Shown here piece after piece: positions 44,604-53,575 of a stretch of DNA of 64,000 nt. The DNA is from Bizionia saleffrena. GTDB taxonomy: Bacteria; Bacteroidota; Bacteroidia; Flavobacteriales; Flavobacteriaceae. The position numbers and the translations under genes were made by a program. The notes below the pieces were generated by a model. That model had not been told where the DNA came from, did no database searches, and saw nothing but the letters and a program-made list of their open reading frames with translations. The stretch spans positions 96,996-160,995 of the forward strand of contig NZ_VSKM01000009.1 of NCBI RefSeq assembly GCF_008086175.1. Reading direction: 5' to 3'. Numbering within the stretch: the stretch's first letter is position 1; each line of letters begins with the position of its first letter.

Positions 44604-46436
44604 TTACTTGTTTGTAATCACTATTTTCTTGTTCAAGGTTTCATTGGTCTTTAAGGTGGTTATAGCAATATAAACACCATCGCTTAAGTTGTTTGTGTCA
44701 AATTCGTATCGCGATTGGTTTTTCATTGTATTCGTATGTATTAATTGCTTTCCAGAAATATCAATTAATTTAAACGATTTAATATCTAAGTTTTCCGGGT
44801 TGTTTATCACTAATTGAGCAGTGTTATTGTTCTGCAATACCGAGTAACTTGAGTCTTCAAACGACGATACCGATAATGTACCGTCACTTTCTTTAAAGGT
44901 TATTTCATAATTAGATAAGTATAATCCTGCAGAAAGATTGATATTAAAATTCTGCTCTCTTAAATTATAATAAATTTCGTTATTAATATCGTGAATATAA
45001 ATATCCTGATCGTCAGCAAAATTCTGAATATCAAAAATTCTAATTCTTACACTTTTCGCTTCAGAGAGTTCAAAATATAAAGGAATCTTCAAATCTTCAT
45101 CGAAACTAAAGGCCTGTCCTAAAATTTTAGAAGCGTCATTGTCATTTTTAAAATACACTTCTGCCGTTTCATCTGAGGCATTTTTAAGTTCTAAACCGTA
45201 ATCGAAACCCGGGGTTGCTTCCGCTGTAAAAGTTTGAGAGATTTGTCTAGTGTACGTATCATCAAAATCAACATTTAAGCGGAAACGCTTAACGTTTGCG
45301 GGTAATATTTGAACACCATTGGCATCGTATACAATATAACTTTGTGCTTCGGGACCGTTATCGACAGTAGTATTTAATTGGGTAGTTGTATGGTTTGTTT
45401 TAAAGAACTCACTAGCGTCGCCAGACTCTCTGTAATACACTCTATGCTCATTTTTAAACGTAGTTACCGAAGGCGCAGGGATTCCAGATTTACCTTCTAC
45501 CATAAAGCCTTGTCCTATGGGTATAAATTCTTTAACTTCTTTAGAAGATGTATTCGTAGGGCCATCATCATTTACAGAGCCATCAGCATTATAGGTTTTA
45601 AAAACTGCGGGAGTAAAATTCATAATTGTACCATTACTGTTAATAGTATATTGCGCATAACCACCAACATAGCTTGTGGTATTATGAGACATCACCGTTT
45701 GGTCTTGTTCCCAAAAATACAGAGTACCATTTAAAACAGCGACATTATCTGGGTCATGAATAAATTTGAGAGCATCTAAAGCCGAAGGGTAGGGGTTGCC
45801 TACTAAAGTATTCTGTTCTGCTAGAATGTCGGTTGCTATCGTCCCAGAATTTGGTTTCCCTCTAAAATCATAAGATACTCCGGTGCTTCCATCAGATCCT
45901 TTCATTGTAAAACCGTAACCTGCGTCAATTTCTCCAGTGCTTAAAAGGTGGTCCCACTCAGAGTAAGCGACCCCAGGATTAAAAGCATATAGCCAGTAAG
46001 AAGCGATTCGTAAAGGAGAAGAGTACCCATCATAACCATTTATAAAAATGGCGTCATTAGGGTTAATAATATCACCAGATTCAAAAATAACATCGTCTGC
46101 TCTAAACGTTCTATTTAAATCATCTACAGCGTCCACATTTCCTACTGGAGAAGCCCAATAGTTAAACGCATAATTATGCACTGTACCTTCTTGTTCGACG
46201 CTTAAACGACCTCTTCCTGAGTTATTTATGTTTTCTGTACCTTGAATTAATTGTGCTTCATCACGCAAATAAATAGCAGGAGACGTTTCATCAGAATTGA
46301 CTCCTAAAGTTATTTTATCTTGAACAAAAACAACTCTATCGCTAACATAAATATAGGCATCTTCTCTAACGGATAGTTGCGCGTAACTTATACTCGTAAA
46401 AAACAGTAAAACATATAATGTCGTTAAAAACTTCAT
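44604..46436 (-). CDS. T9SS-secreted surface protein with type A sorting domain
   Basis: A 610-residue protein. Signal peptide (MKFLTTLYVLLFFTSISYA-Q), a large beta-rich middle with no recognised enzyme motif, and a C-terminal type A sorting domain over the last about 75 residues (SFKLIDISGKQLIHTNTM, NLSDGVYIAITTLKTNE, KKIVITNK). The sorting domain directs export through the type IX system and attachment to the surface. The middle resembles adhesin-like surface proteins of gliding flavobacteria. No T9SS machinery genes are in the window. Confidence 0.85.
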   Translation of the reverse strand: MKFLTTLYVLLFFTSISYAQLSVREDAYIYVSDRVVFVQDKITLGVNSDETSPAIYLRDEAQLIQGTENINNSGRGRLSVEQEGTVHNYAFNYWASPVGNVDAVDDLNRTFRADDVIFESGDIINPNDAIFINGYDGYSSPLRIASYWLYAFNPGVAYSEWDHLLSTGEIDAGYGFTMKGSDGSTGVSYDFRGKPNSGTIATDILAEQNTLVGNPYPSALDALKFIHDPDNVAVLNGTLYFWEQDQTVMSHNTTSYVGGYAQYTINSNGTIMNFTPAVFKTYNADGSVNDDGPTNTSSKEVKEFIPIGQGFMVEGKSGIPAPSVTTFKNEHRVYYRESGDASEFFKTNHTTTQLNTTVDNGPEAQSYIVYDANGVQILPANVKRFRLNVDFDDTYTRQISQTFTAEATPGFDYGLELKNASDETAEVYFKNDNDASKILGQAFSFDEDLKIPLYFELSEAKSVRIRIFDIQNFADDQDIYIHDINNEIYYNLREQNFNINLSAGLYLSNYEITFKESDGTLSVSSFEDSSYSVLQNNNTAQLVINNPENLDIKSFKLIDISGKQLIHTNTMKNQSRYEFDTNNLSDGVYIAITTLKTNETLNKKIVITNK

Positions 46437-46591
46437 AGGTAGTCGGTATTAATTATTTAGGGCGTAATGTGCTAATATACAGAAAAACACAAACTTTAAC
46501 TTCTTATTTTTTATTATAAGTCCGCTTTTATTAAAGTAACTTACAAATATTGAAAATAGAAAACAATATATTAGCGCTAATAAATTAATAT

Positions 46592-46801
46592 ATGAAAAAG
46601 AATACAATTAGTTATTTATTAATCTTGGTAGGTAGTGCAATAGCTATTTATGCAGATGCTGAAGAGCAACAAAACTTAATTCTTTTAGTGGTAGGAATTA
46701 TTATTCTTATAGTTGGTATTTATAGAATTTCGAGTACGATTGAGAGTAAAACAGATAAGGAGGATACTGTTAATTATAAGGAAGATAAGAATGAAATTTA
46801 A
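46592..46801 (+). CDS. Small two-helix membrane protein
   Basis: A 69-residue protein with two helices (SYLLILVGSAIAIYA and NLILLVVGIIILIVGIY) and a charged C-terminus (ESKTDKEDTVNYKEDKNEI). Its last 11 bases overlap the start of the Smr gene, so the two are translationally coupled. No family is recognised. Confidence 0.65.
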   Translation: MKKNTISYLLILVGSAIAIYADAEEQQNLILLVVGIIILIVGIYRISSTIESKTDKEDTVNYKEDKNEI

Positions 46802-47354
46802 AAAAGGAGATAAAATTTTTGTCTTAGACGAAGATCTTTCAGGAATAATTATAAAAATTAAAGGCAATGCGATCACTATTGAAGATGTTGATGGTTTTGA
46901 ACTTGAATTTGAAGCGTCAGAGATCGTAAAACAAGGTAATTCTGAATTAAAAGAAGATGTTTTTTCTAATCAAAGTATCGAGCGAGTGCTTTCAGAAAAA
47001 TCTACCGCAAAAAGAAAGCAAGTACCTAAAGTAAAAGCTAAAGAGCGTTACCAACCCACAATGGAAGTGGATTTACATATTCATCAATTGGTAAAATCGG
47101 AACGCGGAATGAGCAGTTACGATAAAAAGAACTTACAGCTCGATACGGCGCGCCATAAACTAGATTTTGCCATCAAGAAAAAAATTCAAAAAGTAGTCTT
47201 TATTCATGGTGTGGGAGAAGGCACTCTAAAATTAGAGTTAGAATACCTTTTTGGTCGCTATAATAATGTGAAATTTTACGCTGCCGACTACAAAAAATAC
47301 GGACTAGGAGCTACCGAAGTCTATATTTTTCAGAACATAGATCCTAACGATTAA
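46791..47354 (+). CDS. Smr-domain protein (DUF2027)
   Basis: A 188-residue protein. The ATG at 46791 is chosen because the SMR-associated N-terminal barrel begins there (MKFKKGDKIFVLDEDLSGII); a longer frame from 46713 adds sequence unlike the family. The C-terminal Smr domain has VDLHIHQLV and the catalytic-type loop IHGVGEGTLKLELEYLF. In Bacteroidota these are DUF2027 proteins related to the Smr nicking endonuclease of MutS2. Cellular role unclear. Confidence 0.85.
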   Translation: MKFKKGDKIFVLDEDLSGIIIKIKGNAITIEDVDGFELEFEASEIVKQGNSELKEDVFSNQSIERVLSEKSTAKRKQVPKVKAKERYQPTMEVDLHIHQLVKSERGMSSYDKKNLQLDTARHKLDFAIKKKIQKVVFIHGVGEGTLKLELEYLFGRYNNVKFYAADYKKYGLGATEVYIFQNIDPND

Positions 47355-47356
47355 AC

Positions 47357-48283
47357 CTAAAAGTTAGGAGTTAATGTTCTTGTTTTACTGGTTGATGCAT
47401 CGTTGAGCGTACCAAAATCAAGAAATTGTTGCGTAACAACTTCAAACGTTAAGTTTTCTAAATTTAATGTAACAACAAATTGTTGCTTTATACTATGTAA
47501 TCTATACGCTGTGGCAGAGACAGACGTTGAGACTAAAGGGTTTAAATAATCAGGGCCCACCGTGTTGTTAGAAATATCGTTGGTTGGGTTTTGGTCTTGT
47601 GTTGCGTTTTCTTCGTCGCGAGTTAATACACCATCACCATCATCGTCACCATCTAAATAATCTGGAGTGCCATCGCCATCGGTATCTAAAGCTAAGCTTA
47701 AACCATCAGCTATAGAAAAATTAGGACTCTCATTTGCAGTTAAAACATTGTCACCATCGTCGTCTACATCTAAATAATTAGGGATGCCATCACCATCGGT
47801 ATCATCATCTTCTAAATTCCCATTGCCATTAATATCTTCAAATTTTGCAGGAATACCATCGTTATCATCTTCAATTAAAACAATAGTAAAAGTAGCTTTT
47901 CCACCAGAGGTTAAGTCTTGGGTGACTTGAATATTTGCCGGAGGAATATCATTACAAAATAAATTTTCAGGTATAGTGGCGTAAGAGCGGTAGTTTAAGG
48001 CGTTGTTTTCAGAGATGGAGACCACCACTTGCGTGTCTACCAATTCTACTAAATAAGGGTTGTCGGTTCTTGGAACGGTAACATAAAAATCGGTTAAAGC
48101 AAGATCTGGATTTTTTACTAATAACGAAAGCGACTCGTCTGGATCGGTTTTAATTTTATAAAAAACAAGATCACCACACGCTTCAAATGTGTTACCAAAG
48201 GTTAATTCGGTTGTTATAATCTCGCCATCATCGCAAGAATAAAATAAAAAGCTTAGTGCTAAAGCAGAAAGTAGGGTGCGCAT
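47357..48283 (-). CDS. Lipoprotein with calcium-binding TSP3-like repeats
   Basis: A 308-residue protein from ATG 48283, which gives the lipoprotein signal MRTLLSALALSFLFYSC; a longer frame to 48442 would bury that signal and is rejected. The middle has Asp-rich thrombospondin type 3 repeats (DDTDGDGIPNYLDVDDDGDN, LDTDGDGTPDYLDGDDDGDG), which bind calcium and are typical of surface-exposed proteins. It starts 165 bases from the divergent cysteine desulfurase and ends two bases from the Smr stop. Function unknown. Confidence 0.78.
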   Translation of the reverse strand: MRTLLSALALSFLFYSCDDGEIITTELTFGNTFEACGDLVFYKIKTDPDESLSLLVKNPDLALTDFYVTVPRTDNPYLVELVDTQVVVSISENNALNYRSYATIPENLFCNDIPPANIQVTQDLTSGGKATFTIVLIEDDNDGIPAKFEDINGNGNLEDDDTDGDGIPNYLDVDDDGDNVLTANESPNFSIADGLSLALDTDGDGTPDYLDGDDDGDGVLTRDEENATQDQNPTNDISNNTVGPDYLNPLVSTSVSATAYRLHSIKQQFVVTLNLENLTFEVVTQQFLDFGTLNDASTSKTRTLTPNF

Positions 48284-48447
48284 ATAAAGTGTGTTAAAGA
48301 ACAAAAATAATAGATTTGTCAAATTATAACGCTTCTTATTGCATTTAATTTTATTTGACTTATTTTTGAGTGTTGAAAATGATGCATTCTTAGTCGTTTT
48401 TTTAAGACATTGTAAGAGATATTTCACACTTTGAAAACTCACAAAAA

Positions 48448-49587
48448 ATGAAACAAGTATATTTTGATAGTGCCGCCACGACAGTGATGCGAGAAGAGGT
48501 TATTGCAAAAATGGCTAGTGTTATGCGAGAGAATTATGGCAATCCGTCGTCGACGCATAGTTTTGGGCGTTCGGCAAAATCTATAATTGAAAACACTAGA
48601 AAAACGATTGCGAAACAGTTTAATGTGTCTGCTTCGGAAATAATATTTACTTCTGGAGGTACTGAAGCCGATAATTTAGTCTTAAGAAGTGCGGTTAGAG
48701 ATTTGGGGGTAAAAACAATTATTACTTCTAAAATTGAGCATCACGCCGTTTTACATACCTTAGACCAATTAAAACGTGAATATCCTATTATTGTAGAGTA
48801 TGTTAATTTAGACGTTAAAGGAAATATAGATTTAAACCATCTTGAGCAATTATTGAAAGTACCCAATAAAACACTCGTAAGTTTAATGCATATTAATAAC
48901 GAAATAGGCACTATTTTAGACCTTAAAGCTGTTGCTGAATTATGTAAAACCTACGAAGCACTTTTCCATAGCGATACCGTACAATCGGTAGGACATTACC
49001 GCTTAGATTTACAAGAAATTCCTATTGACTTTTTAGCTGTAAGTGCGCATAAATTTCACGGACCAAAAGGGGTTGGTTTTGCCTTTGTAAGAAAAAAATC
49101 GAATTTAAAAGCCTTAATTTTTGGGGGAGAACAAGAGCGCGGCGTTCGGGCCGGTACAGAATCTATTCATAATATTTTAGGATTGGAAGAAGCCTTAAAA
49201 TTGGCGTATGCAAACCTTGATGAAGAACGCCCACATATTGAAGGCTTAAAACGCTATTTTATAGCGCAGCTAAAGGCAAATTTCCCAGGTATTCTGTTTA
49301 ATGGAGACTCTGCTGACTTCCAGAAAAGCACCTATACCGTGTTGAGTGTTTGTTTGCCAGTATCTCCAGAAAAAGGACAGATTTTACTGTTTAAGTTGGA
49401 TCTAAAAGGGATTGCGTGTTCTAAAGGGAGTGCGTGCCAAAGCGGAAGTAGTTTGGGATCTCACGTTCTAAATGAGATTTTAAGTGACACCGACTTACAA
49501 AAACCATCCATTCGTTTTTCATTCAGTAAATTCAATACTAAAGAAGAAATAGATTACGTAATTGGAGTTTTAAAAGAAGAAATATAG
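48448..49587 (+). CDS. Cysteine desulfurase (NifS/IscS family)
   Basis: A 379-residue PLP enzyme making L-alanine and protein-bound persulfide from cysteine. Motifs: VYFDSAATTVMREEV-type start, TSGGTEADNLVLRSA, SKIEHHAVLH, the PLP Lys in AVSAHKFHGPKGVGF, and the catalytic Cys loop SKGSACQSGSSLGSHVL. The short loop places it in class I (IscS/NifS) rather than SufS. No iscU or other Fe-S assembly gene is adjacent, so it may serve tRNA thiolation or another sulfur acceptor. Confidence 0.92.
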   Translation: MKQVYFDSAATTVMREEVIAKMASVMRENYGNPSSTHSFGRSAKSIIENTRKTIAKQFNVSASEIIFTSGGTEADNLVLRSAVRDLGVKTIITSKIEHHAVLHTLDQLKREYPIIVEYVNLDVKGNIDLNHLEQLLKVPNKTLVSLMHINNEIGTILDLKAVAELCKTYEALFHSDTVQSVGHYRLDLQEIPIDFLAVSAHKFHGPKGVGFAFVRKKSNLKALIFGGEQERGVRAGTESIHNILGLEEALKLAYANLDEERPHIEGLKRYFIAQLKANFPGILFNGDSADFQKSTYTVLSVCLPVSPEKGQILLFKLDLKGIACSKGSACQSGSSLGSHVLNEILSDTDLQKPSIRFSFSKFNTKEEIDYVIGVLKEEI

Positions 49588-49589
49588 CA

Positions 49590-49760
49590 TTAGCACTTAC
49601 TTAACACATCAATCTGAGTTAAAAGCATCTGTGCTTCTTGAAGCAACTTTTGTTTTTCAATTTTATCTTTATCCGATAGTGATTTAGAGTCTTCAATACG
49701 TTGCGTGTATTTACGTTTTAGTGAATTGAGTTTGCTCTTATTTTTAAGTAATTGAAACAT
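49590..49760 (-). CDS. 56-residue coiled-coil protein, Lacal_2735-like
   Basis: A short gene on the minus strand reading MFQLLKNKSKLNSLKRKYTQ, continuing to a Cys-Stop end (DVLSKC). It is a single amphipathic, charged helix, matching the small flavobacterial family named after Lacal_2735. Stop at 49590 lies two bases from the convergent cysteine desulfurase stop; codon use fits coding. No function is known for the family. Confidence 0.65.
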   Translation of the reverse strand: MFQLLKNKSKLNSLKRKYTQRIEDSKSLSDKDKIEKQKLLQEAQMLLTQIDVLSKC

Positions 49761-49823
49761 TGGTGTTGTTTTTTACAAAGATATTTTCAAATATTTAAAA
49801 GAGGTGCAAGTATTTGTTAAAGA

Positions 49824-50402
49824 TTATTTTAAAGTACTCAAATAGTTAATGAGCTCGTTAACAGCTTTACCACGATGGCCGATTTTATTTTTGACTTCGA
49901 GATCTATTTCAGCAAATGTAGAGCTGTAGCCCTTAGGCATAAAAATAGGATCGTAACCAAAACCTTTATCTCCGCGCTTCGTTTCTGTAATTGAGCCTTC
50001 GCAAACGCCAGTAAAAGTTTTGACTTCACCGTTTAATTGAAGTGCAATAACGGTTTTAAATTGAGCGTTTCTATTCTCTTTATCTTTTAAATTAAGAAGA
50101 AGTTTGTCCATATTATCATCGGCATTGCGCTGTGAGCCTGCGTAACGTGCAGAATAAACACCGGGTTCTCCGTTTAATATAGACACCTCTAAACCTGTAT
50201 CGTCGGCAAAACAATCGTAATCATAATGCGCTTTAATGTATTGTGCTTTTTGTAAAGCATTGCCATTAATTGTAGATTGGGTTTCTGGCACCTCTTCCAA
50301 ACACCCAATATCTTCTAAACTAAGGAGTTTTATAGACTCTGGAATTAAGGCTTGAACTTCCTTTATTTTGTTTTTATTATTGGTAGCGAATACTATTTTC
50401 AT
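49824..50402 (-). CDS. rdgB: Non-canonical purine NTP pyrophosphatase (RdgB/HAM1)
   Basis: A 192-residue house-cleaning enzyme that hydrolyses ITP, dITP and XTP. Motifs: VFATNNKNKIKEVQALI at the N-terminus, FADDTGLEVSILNGEPGVYS with the metal-binding Asp pair, GDKGFGYDPIFMP and the C-terminal IGHRGKAVNEL. Length is normal. Monocistronic or loosely linked with rlmH. Confidence 0.95.
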   Translation of the reverse strand: MKIVFATNNKNKIKEVQALIPESIKLLSLEDIGCLEEVPETQSTINGNALQKAQYIKAHYDYDCFADDTGLEVSILNGEPGVYSARYAGSQRNADDNMDKLLLNLKDKENRNAQFKTVIALQLNGEVKTFTGVCEGSITETKRGDKGFGYDPIFMPKGYSSTFAEIDLEVKNKIGHRGKAVNELINYLSTLK

Positions 50403-50525
50403 AAGTCAATAATTAGTGTTTCAAAAATAAAATAATACTGATTTTTTAAGCGAACTCAGTTCTGTTTGTGAGGTGATGAATAGTTACAGAAACTAGAGAA
50501 TAATGCTTTCTGGTTTTGCTGAAAT

Positions 50526-50999
50526 TTAACGGTGATGATACGGTTCGTTTCGTAAAATTGTAAACCCTCTATATAATTGTTCAATTATAAATAAACGTAC
50601 CATTTGGTGGGAAAAGGTCATTTTTGATAACGCGATTTTTCCTTTGGCCAGGCTGTAAACGTCTTCTGAAAATCCGTAAGGGCCACCAATTACAAAAACA
50701 ACTTGCTTGATACCAGAATTCATATGTTTTTGTAAATAATTAGAAAAACCTACCGAATCCATTTGCTTTCCATTTTCATCCAATACTATAAGAGCGTCGG
50801 TACTGCTAATTTTTGCTAAAATAAGTTCGCCCTCTTTTTGTTTCTGTTGGGCTTCACTTAAATTTTTAACGTTTTTTATATCTGGTATAATCTCTAAATT
50901 AAACTTGATATAAAAGCCTAAACGCTTGCAATAATCGTCGATTAAAGATTGTAATTGCTTGCTGTCGGTTTTACCGATAGCGATAAGTTTTATGGTCAT
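50526..50999 (-). CDS. rlmH: 23S rRNA (pseudouridine-1915-N3)-methyltransferase
   Basis: A 157-residue SPOUT methyltransferase of the usual length. The knotted C-terminus is clear: VFVIGGPYGFSEDVY, ALSKMTFSHQMVRLFIIEQL, YRGFTILRNEPYHH. It methylates pseudouridine 1915 of 23S rRNA in the assembled 70S ribosome. Confidence 0.95.
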   Translation of the reverse strand: MTIKLIAIGKTDSKQLQSLIDDYCKRLGFYIKFNLEIIPDIKNVKNLSEAQQKQKEGELILAKISSTDALIVLDENGKQMDSVGFSNYLQKHMNSGIKQVVFVIGGPYGFSEDVYSLAKGKIALSKMTFSHQMVRLFIIEQLYRGFTILRNEPYHHR

Positions 51000-51045
51000 T
51001 TAAAAACAATTTTTAAGGTAAATATATTATAGTCATTCCGAATCG

Positions 51046-51095
51046 TCTTTAGTCTAAATAAGGGTGTTAATTTCTATTTAACCTTTATCTAAAGA
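51046..51095. repeat. Imperfect hairpin upstream of nadC
   Basis: TCTTTAG (51046-51052) pairs with CTAAAGA (51089-51095), with AAGG/CCTT and TTAA pairings inside. No T-run follows. It lies in the 270-base divergent spacer between rlmH and nadC and may be a leader element or an operator. Confidence 0.35.
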
Positions 51096-51269
51096 CTTCA
51101 TTATATGTGAGTATTATGAGCACAAGTAGTGTAAATTAGACCGTAAATGCGGAAAACCGGAAATGTAAAATCAACTTTTACTATAATTTTGATTGATTTG
51201 TCGCTAAACTACAATTAAAATTCAAAAAACGAGAATCAATTTATTACTTTAGCGTTAAAGATTAAATCA

Positions 51270-52130
51270 ATGATTAGTAAAGCACAATTTGATAAAGAAA
51301 TAGAGTTGATTATAGCCAATGCTATTCGTGAAGATGTTGGCGACGGCGACCACAGTTCGTTGGCTTGTATTCCAGATTCTGCAACTGGTAAAGCAAAACT
51401 ATTGGTAAAAGATGACGGCATTATTGCTGGAATTAGTTTTGCAAAACAAGTGTTTAAGAGCATTGATCCAGATTTAAAAATAGACACCTTGCTCCAAGAT
51501 GGCGCGCCTGTTAAATACGGAGATATTGTGTTTTATGTTGAAGGTAAATCGCAGTCTATTTTAAAGGCAGAGCGGTTAGTGCTTAATGCGATGCAGCGCA
51601 TGAGTGCCATTGCAACTAAAACGAAACAGTTTGTAGATTTACTAGAAGGTACAGGTACAAAAATTTTAGACACACGTAAAACGACTCCTGGAATTAGAGC
51701 TTTAGAAAAGTGGGCGGTAACGATTGGAGGTGGAGAAAACCACCGTTTTGCGTTGTATGATATGATTATGCTAAAGGATAACCATATCGATTTTGCTGGC
51801 GGAATTACTAAAGCCATCGAAAAAACAAAGCACTACCTTAAAGAGACTAATCGCGATTTAAAAATTATTGTTGAGGCTAGAAATCTTGCTGAAATTGAAG
51901 AAATTTTACTAACCGAAGGTGTCTACAGAATTTTAATAGACAACTTTAATTACGACGATACCCGAAGAGCAGTACAACTAATTGGAGATACGTGTTTAAC
52001 AGAAAGTTCTGGAGGAATTAACGAAGATACGATTCGCGATTACGCATTATGTGGTGTCGATTATATTTCTTCTGGTGCACTAACGCATTCGGTTTACAAT
52101 ATGGATTTAAGTTTAAAAGCAGTCGATTAA
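51270..52130 (+). CDS. nadC: Nicotinate-nucleotide pyrophosphorylase (quinolinate phosphoribosyltransferase)
   Basis: A 286-residue enzyme of de novo NAD synthesis, converting quinolinate and PRPP to nicotinate mononucleotide, CO2 and PPi. Motifs: EDVGDGDHSSLA start, LNAMQRMSAIATKTKQF, the substrate loop TRKTTPGIRALEKWAV with IGGGENHRFALYDMIMLKDN, IIVEARN and the C-terminal SSGALTHSV. nadA and nadB are not in the window. The yihY-type gene follows by 23 bases. Confidence 0.95.
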   Translation: MISKAQFDKEIELIIANAIREDVGDGDHSSLACIPDSATGKAKLLVKDDGIIAGISFAKQVFKSIDPDLKIDTLLQDGAPVKYGDIVFYVEGKSQSILKAERLVLNAMQRMSAIATKTKQFVDLLEGTGTKILDTRKTTPGIRALEKWAVTIGGGENHRFALYDMIMLKDNHIDFAGGITKAIEKTKHYLKETNRDLKIIVEARNLAEIEEILLTEGVYRILIDNFNYDDTRRAVQLIGDTCLTESSGGINEDTIRDYALCGVDYISSGALTHSVYNMDLSLKAVD

Positions 52131-52153
52131 TTAAACCTTAAGCGCTACGATTA

Positions 52154-53110
52154 ATGTCGCAAGAAATAGAAGAAAAACTGAGTAAAATACCTATAGTTAG
52201 TAACTTAGTAAAGTTATTAGATAGATTTAAATTGCCTGGTTTAGAAGGCCTGTCGCTTTACGATTTACTCGAGCTTTACGTTATCGGTATCGCTAAAGGA
52301 GCTTTAACGGCACGCGCAAGTGCTATAGCCTACAGCTTTTTTATGGCGCTATTTCCGTTTTTACTATTTATTATTATTGTAATTCCATATGTTCCTATAG
52401 CTGGTTTTGAAAATGACTTTTTGGCTTTTCTAGAATCGGTTTTACCACCAACAACAACAGAGTTTTTTCACGATAACATTTTTGAAAATTTAAAAGGAAA
52501 CAATACAAAAAGCGGATTAATCTCTACCGTGTTTTTAGTTGCTATTATTTTAATGACAAATGGCGTTAGTGCTCTTTTTGAAGCTTTCGAAAATTCATAC
52601 CACGAGCAATTAATACGGTCTTTTGTTAAACAATATTTGTATGCATTAGGTGTTGCGTTAATACTCGCGTTTTTATCGATAGTTACCGTAGCCGTTTTGG
52701 GGTACTTTCAAATTTATATTGTCGACAATTTAATGGAAGTGTTTGATAGTTATGGGTACGAAACGCGCCGGGAAACAGGCTTTTGGGCAAAATTTGCGCA
52801 ATACGGTTTTTTTGTTTTAATGACGTATATTGCTACTGCGACCTTATATTATTTTGGGACTAAAGAAGGAAAAAATTCTAAGTTCTTTTCTGCAGGTGCT
52901 TTATTTACAACGCTTTTAACTATGTTAACTTCGTATTTGTTTGGTGTTTATATCGAGCAATTTTCAAACTACAATAAACTGTACGGTTCCATCGGCGCGT
53001 TACTAATTTTGTTATTTTATTTGTGGTTAAATGCAAATATTCTTTTATTAGGATTTGAACTTAATATGTCTTTAATTAGATTGAGAAAAACACATCAAAA
53101 AAATGAATAA
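52154..53110 (+). CDS. YihY/BrkB-family membrane protein
   Basis: A 318-residue inner-membrane protein with about six helices: ALTARASAIAYSFFMALFPF (family signature), SGLISTVFLVAIILMTNGVS, and the end YGSIGALLILLFYLWLNANI, LLLGFELN. The family was once mislabelled ribonuclease BN; its real role is unclear, possibly an envelope transporter. It overlaps the DUF2147 gene by eight bases and follows nadC closely. Confidence 0.9.
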   Translation: MSQEIEEKLSKIPIVSNLVKLLDRFKLPGLEGLSLYDLLELYVIGIAKGALTARASAIAYSFFMALFPFLLFIIIVIPYVPIAGFENDFLAFLESVLPPTTTEFFHDNIFENLKGNNTKSGLISTVFLVAIILMTNGVSALFEAFENSYHEQLIRSFVKQYLYALGVALILAFLSIVTVAVLGYFQIYIVDNLMEVFDSYGYETRRETGFWAKFAQYGFFVLMTYIATATLYYFGTKEGKNSKFFSAGALFTTLLTMLTSYLFGVYIEQFSNYNKLYGSIGALLILLFYLWLNANILLLGFELNMSLIRLRKTHQKNE

Positions 53111-53522
53111 ATTTATCCTTATTATCGCTTTACTCACTTCCCTTTCAAGTTTCTCTCAAGATATCTTCGGAAAATGGAAGACTATTGATGACGAAACTGG
53201 AGAAGCCAAAAGTATTGTAGAAATTTATAAAAAGAATGATTACGTCTTTGGTAAGGTTGTCGAAATTTTAAATAAAGACAAAAGAGACGCTATTTGCGAT
53301 ACATGCGAAGGTGACGAAAAAGGCCAGCCAATTTTAGGCTTGGAGATTATAAAAAATATGGAAAAGAGTGGTCAATATTATAAAGAAGGAACCATTTTCG
53401 ATCCAACAAAAGGCAAAAAATATACCTGCCGCTTAGGTTTAACCGATAATAAAGACGTGCTTCAAGTTCGTGGTTATATTGCCTTTTTATATTCAACTCA
53501 ATATTGGGAGCGTGTAAAATAA
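53103..53522 (+). CDS. DUF2147-family periplasmic protein
   Basis: A 139-residue protein with signal peptide MNKFILIIALLTSLSSFS-Q. The conserved DUF2147 beta-barrel has DIFGKWKTIDDETGEAKSIV, CDTCEGDEKGQPILGLEII and VRGYIAFLYSTQYWERV. The family adopts a lipocalin-like fold whose ligand is unknown. Translationally coupled with the yihY-type gene. Confidence 0.9.
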   Translation: MNKFILIIALLTSLSSFSQDIFGKWKTIDDETGEAKSIVEIYKKNDYVFGKVVEILNKDKRDAICDTCEGDEKGQPILGLEIIKNMEKSGQYYKEGTIFDPTKGKKYTCRLGLTDNKDVLQVRGYIAFLYSTQYWERVK

Positions 53523-53575
53523 ACCGCTAATTTATCGGCATTTATTACTCTTATAATCCTTTATAAAATAATGTA

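Noticed and set aside
48284..48442. 53-residue extension of the TSP3 lipoprotein
   Set aside because: It would bury a clear lipoprotein signal peptide that begins at 48283.
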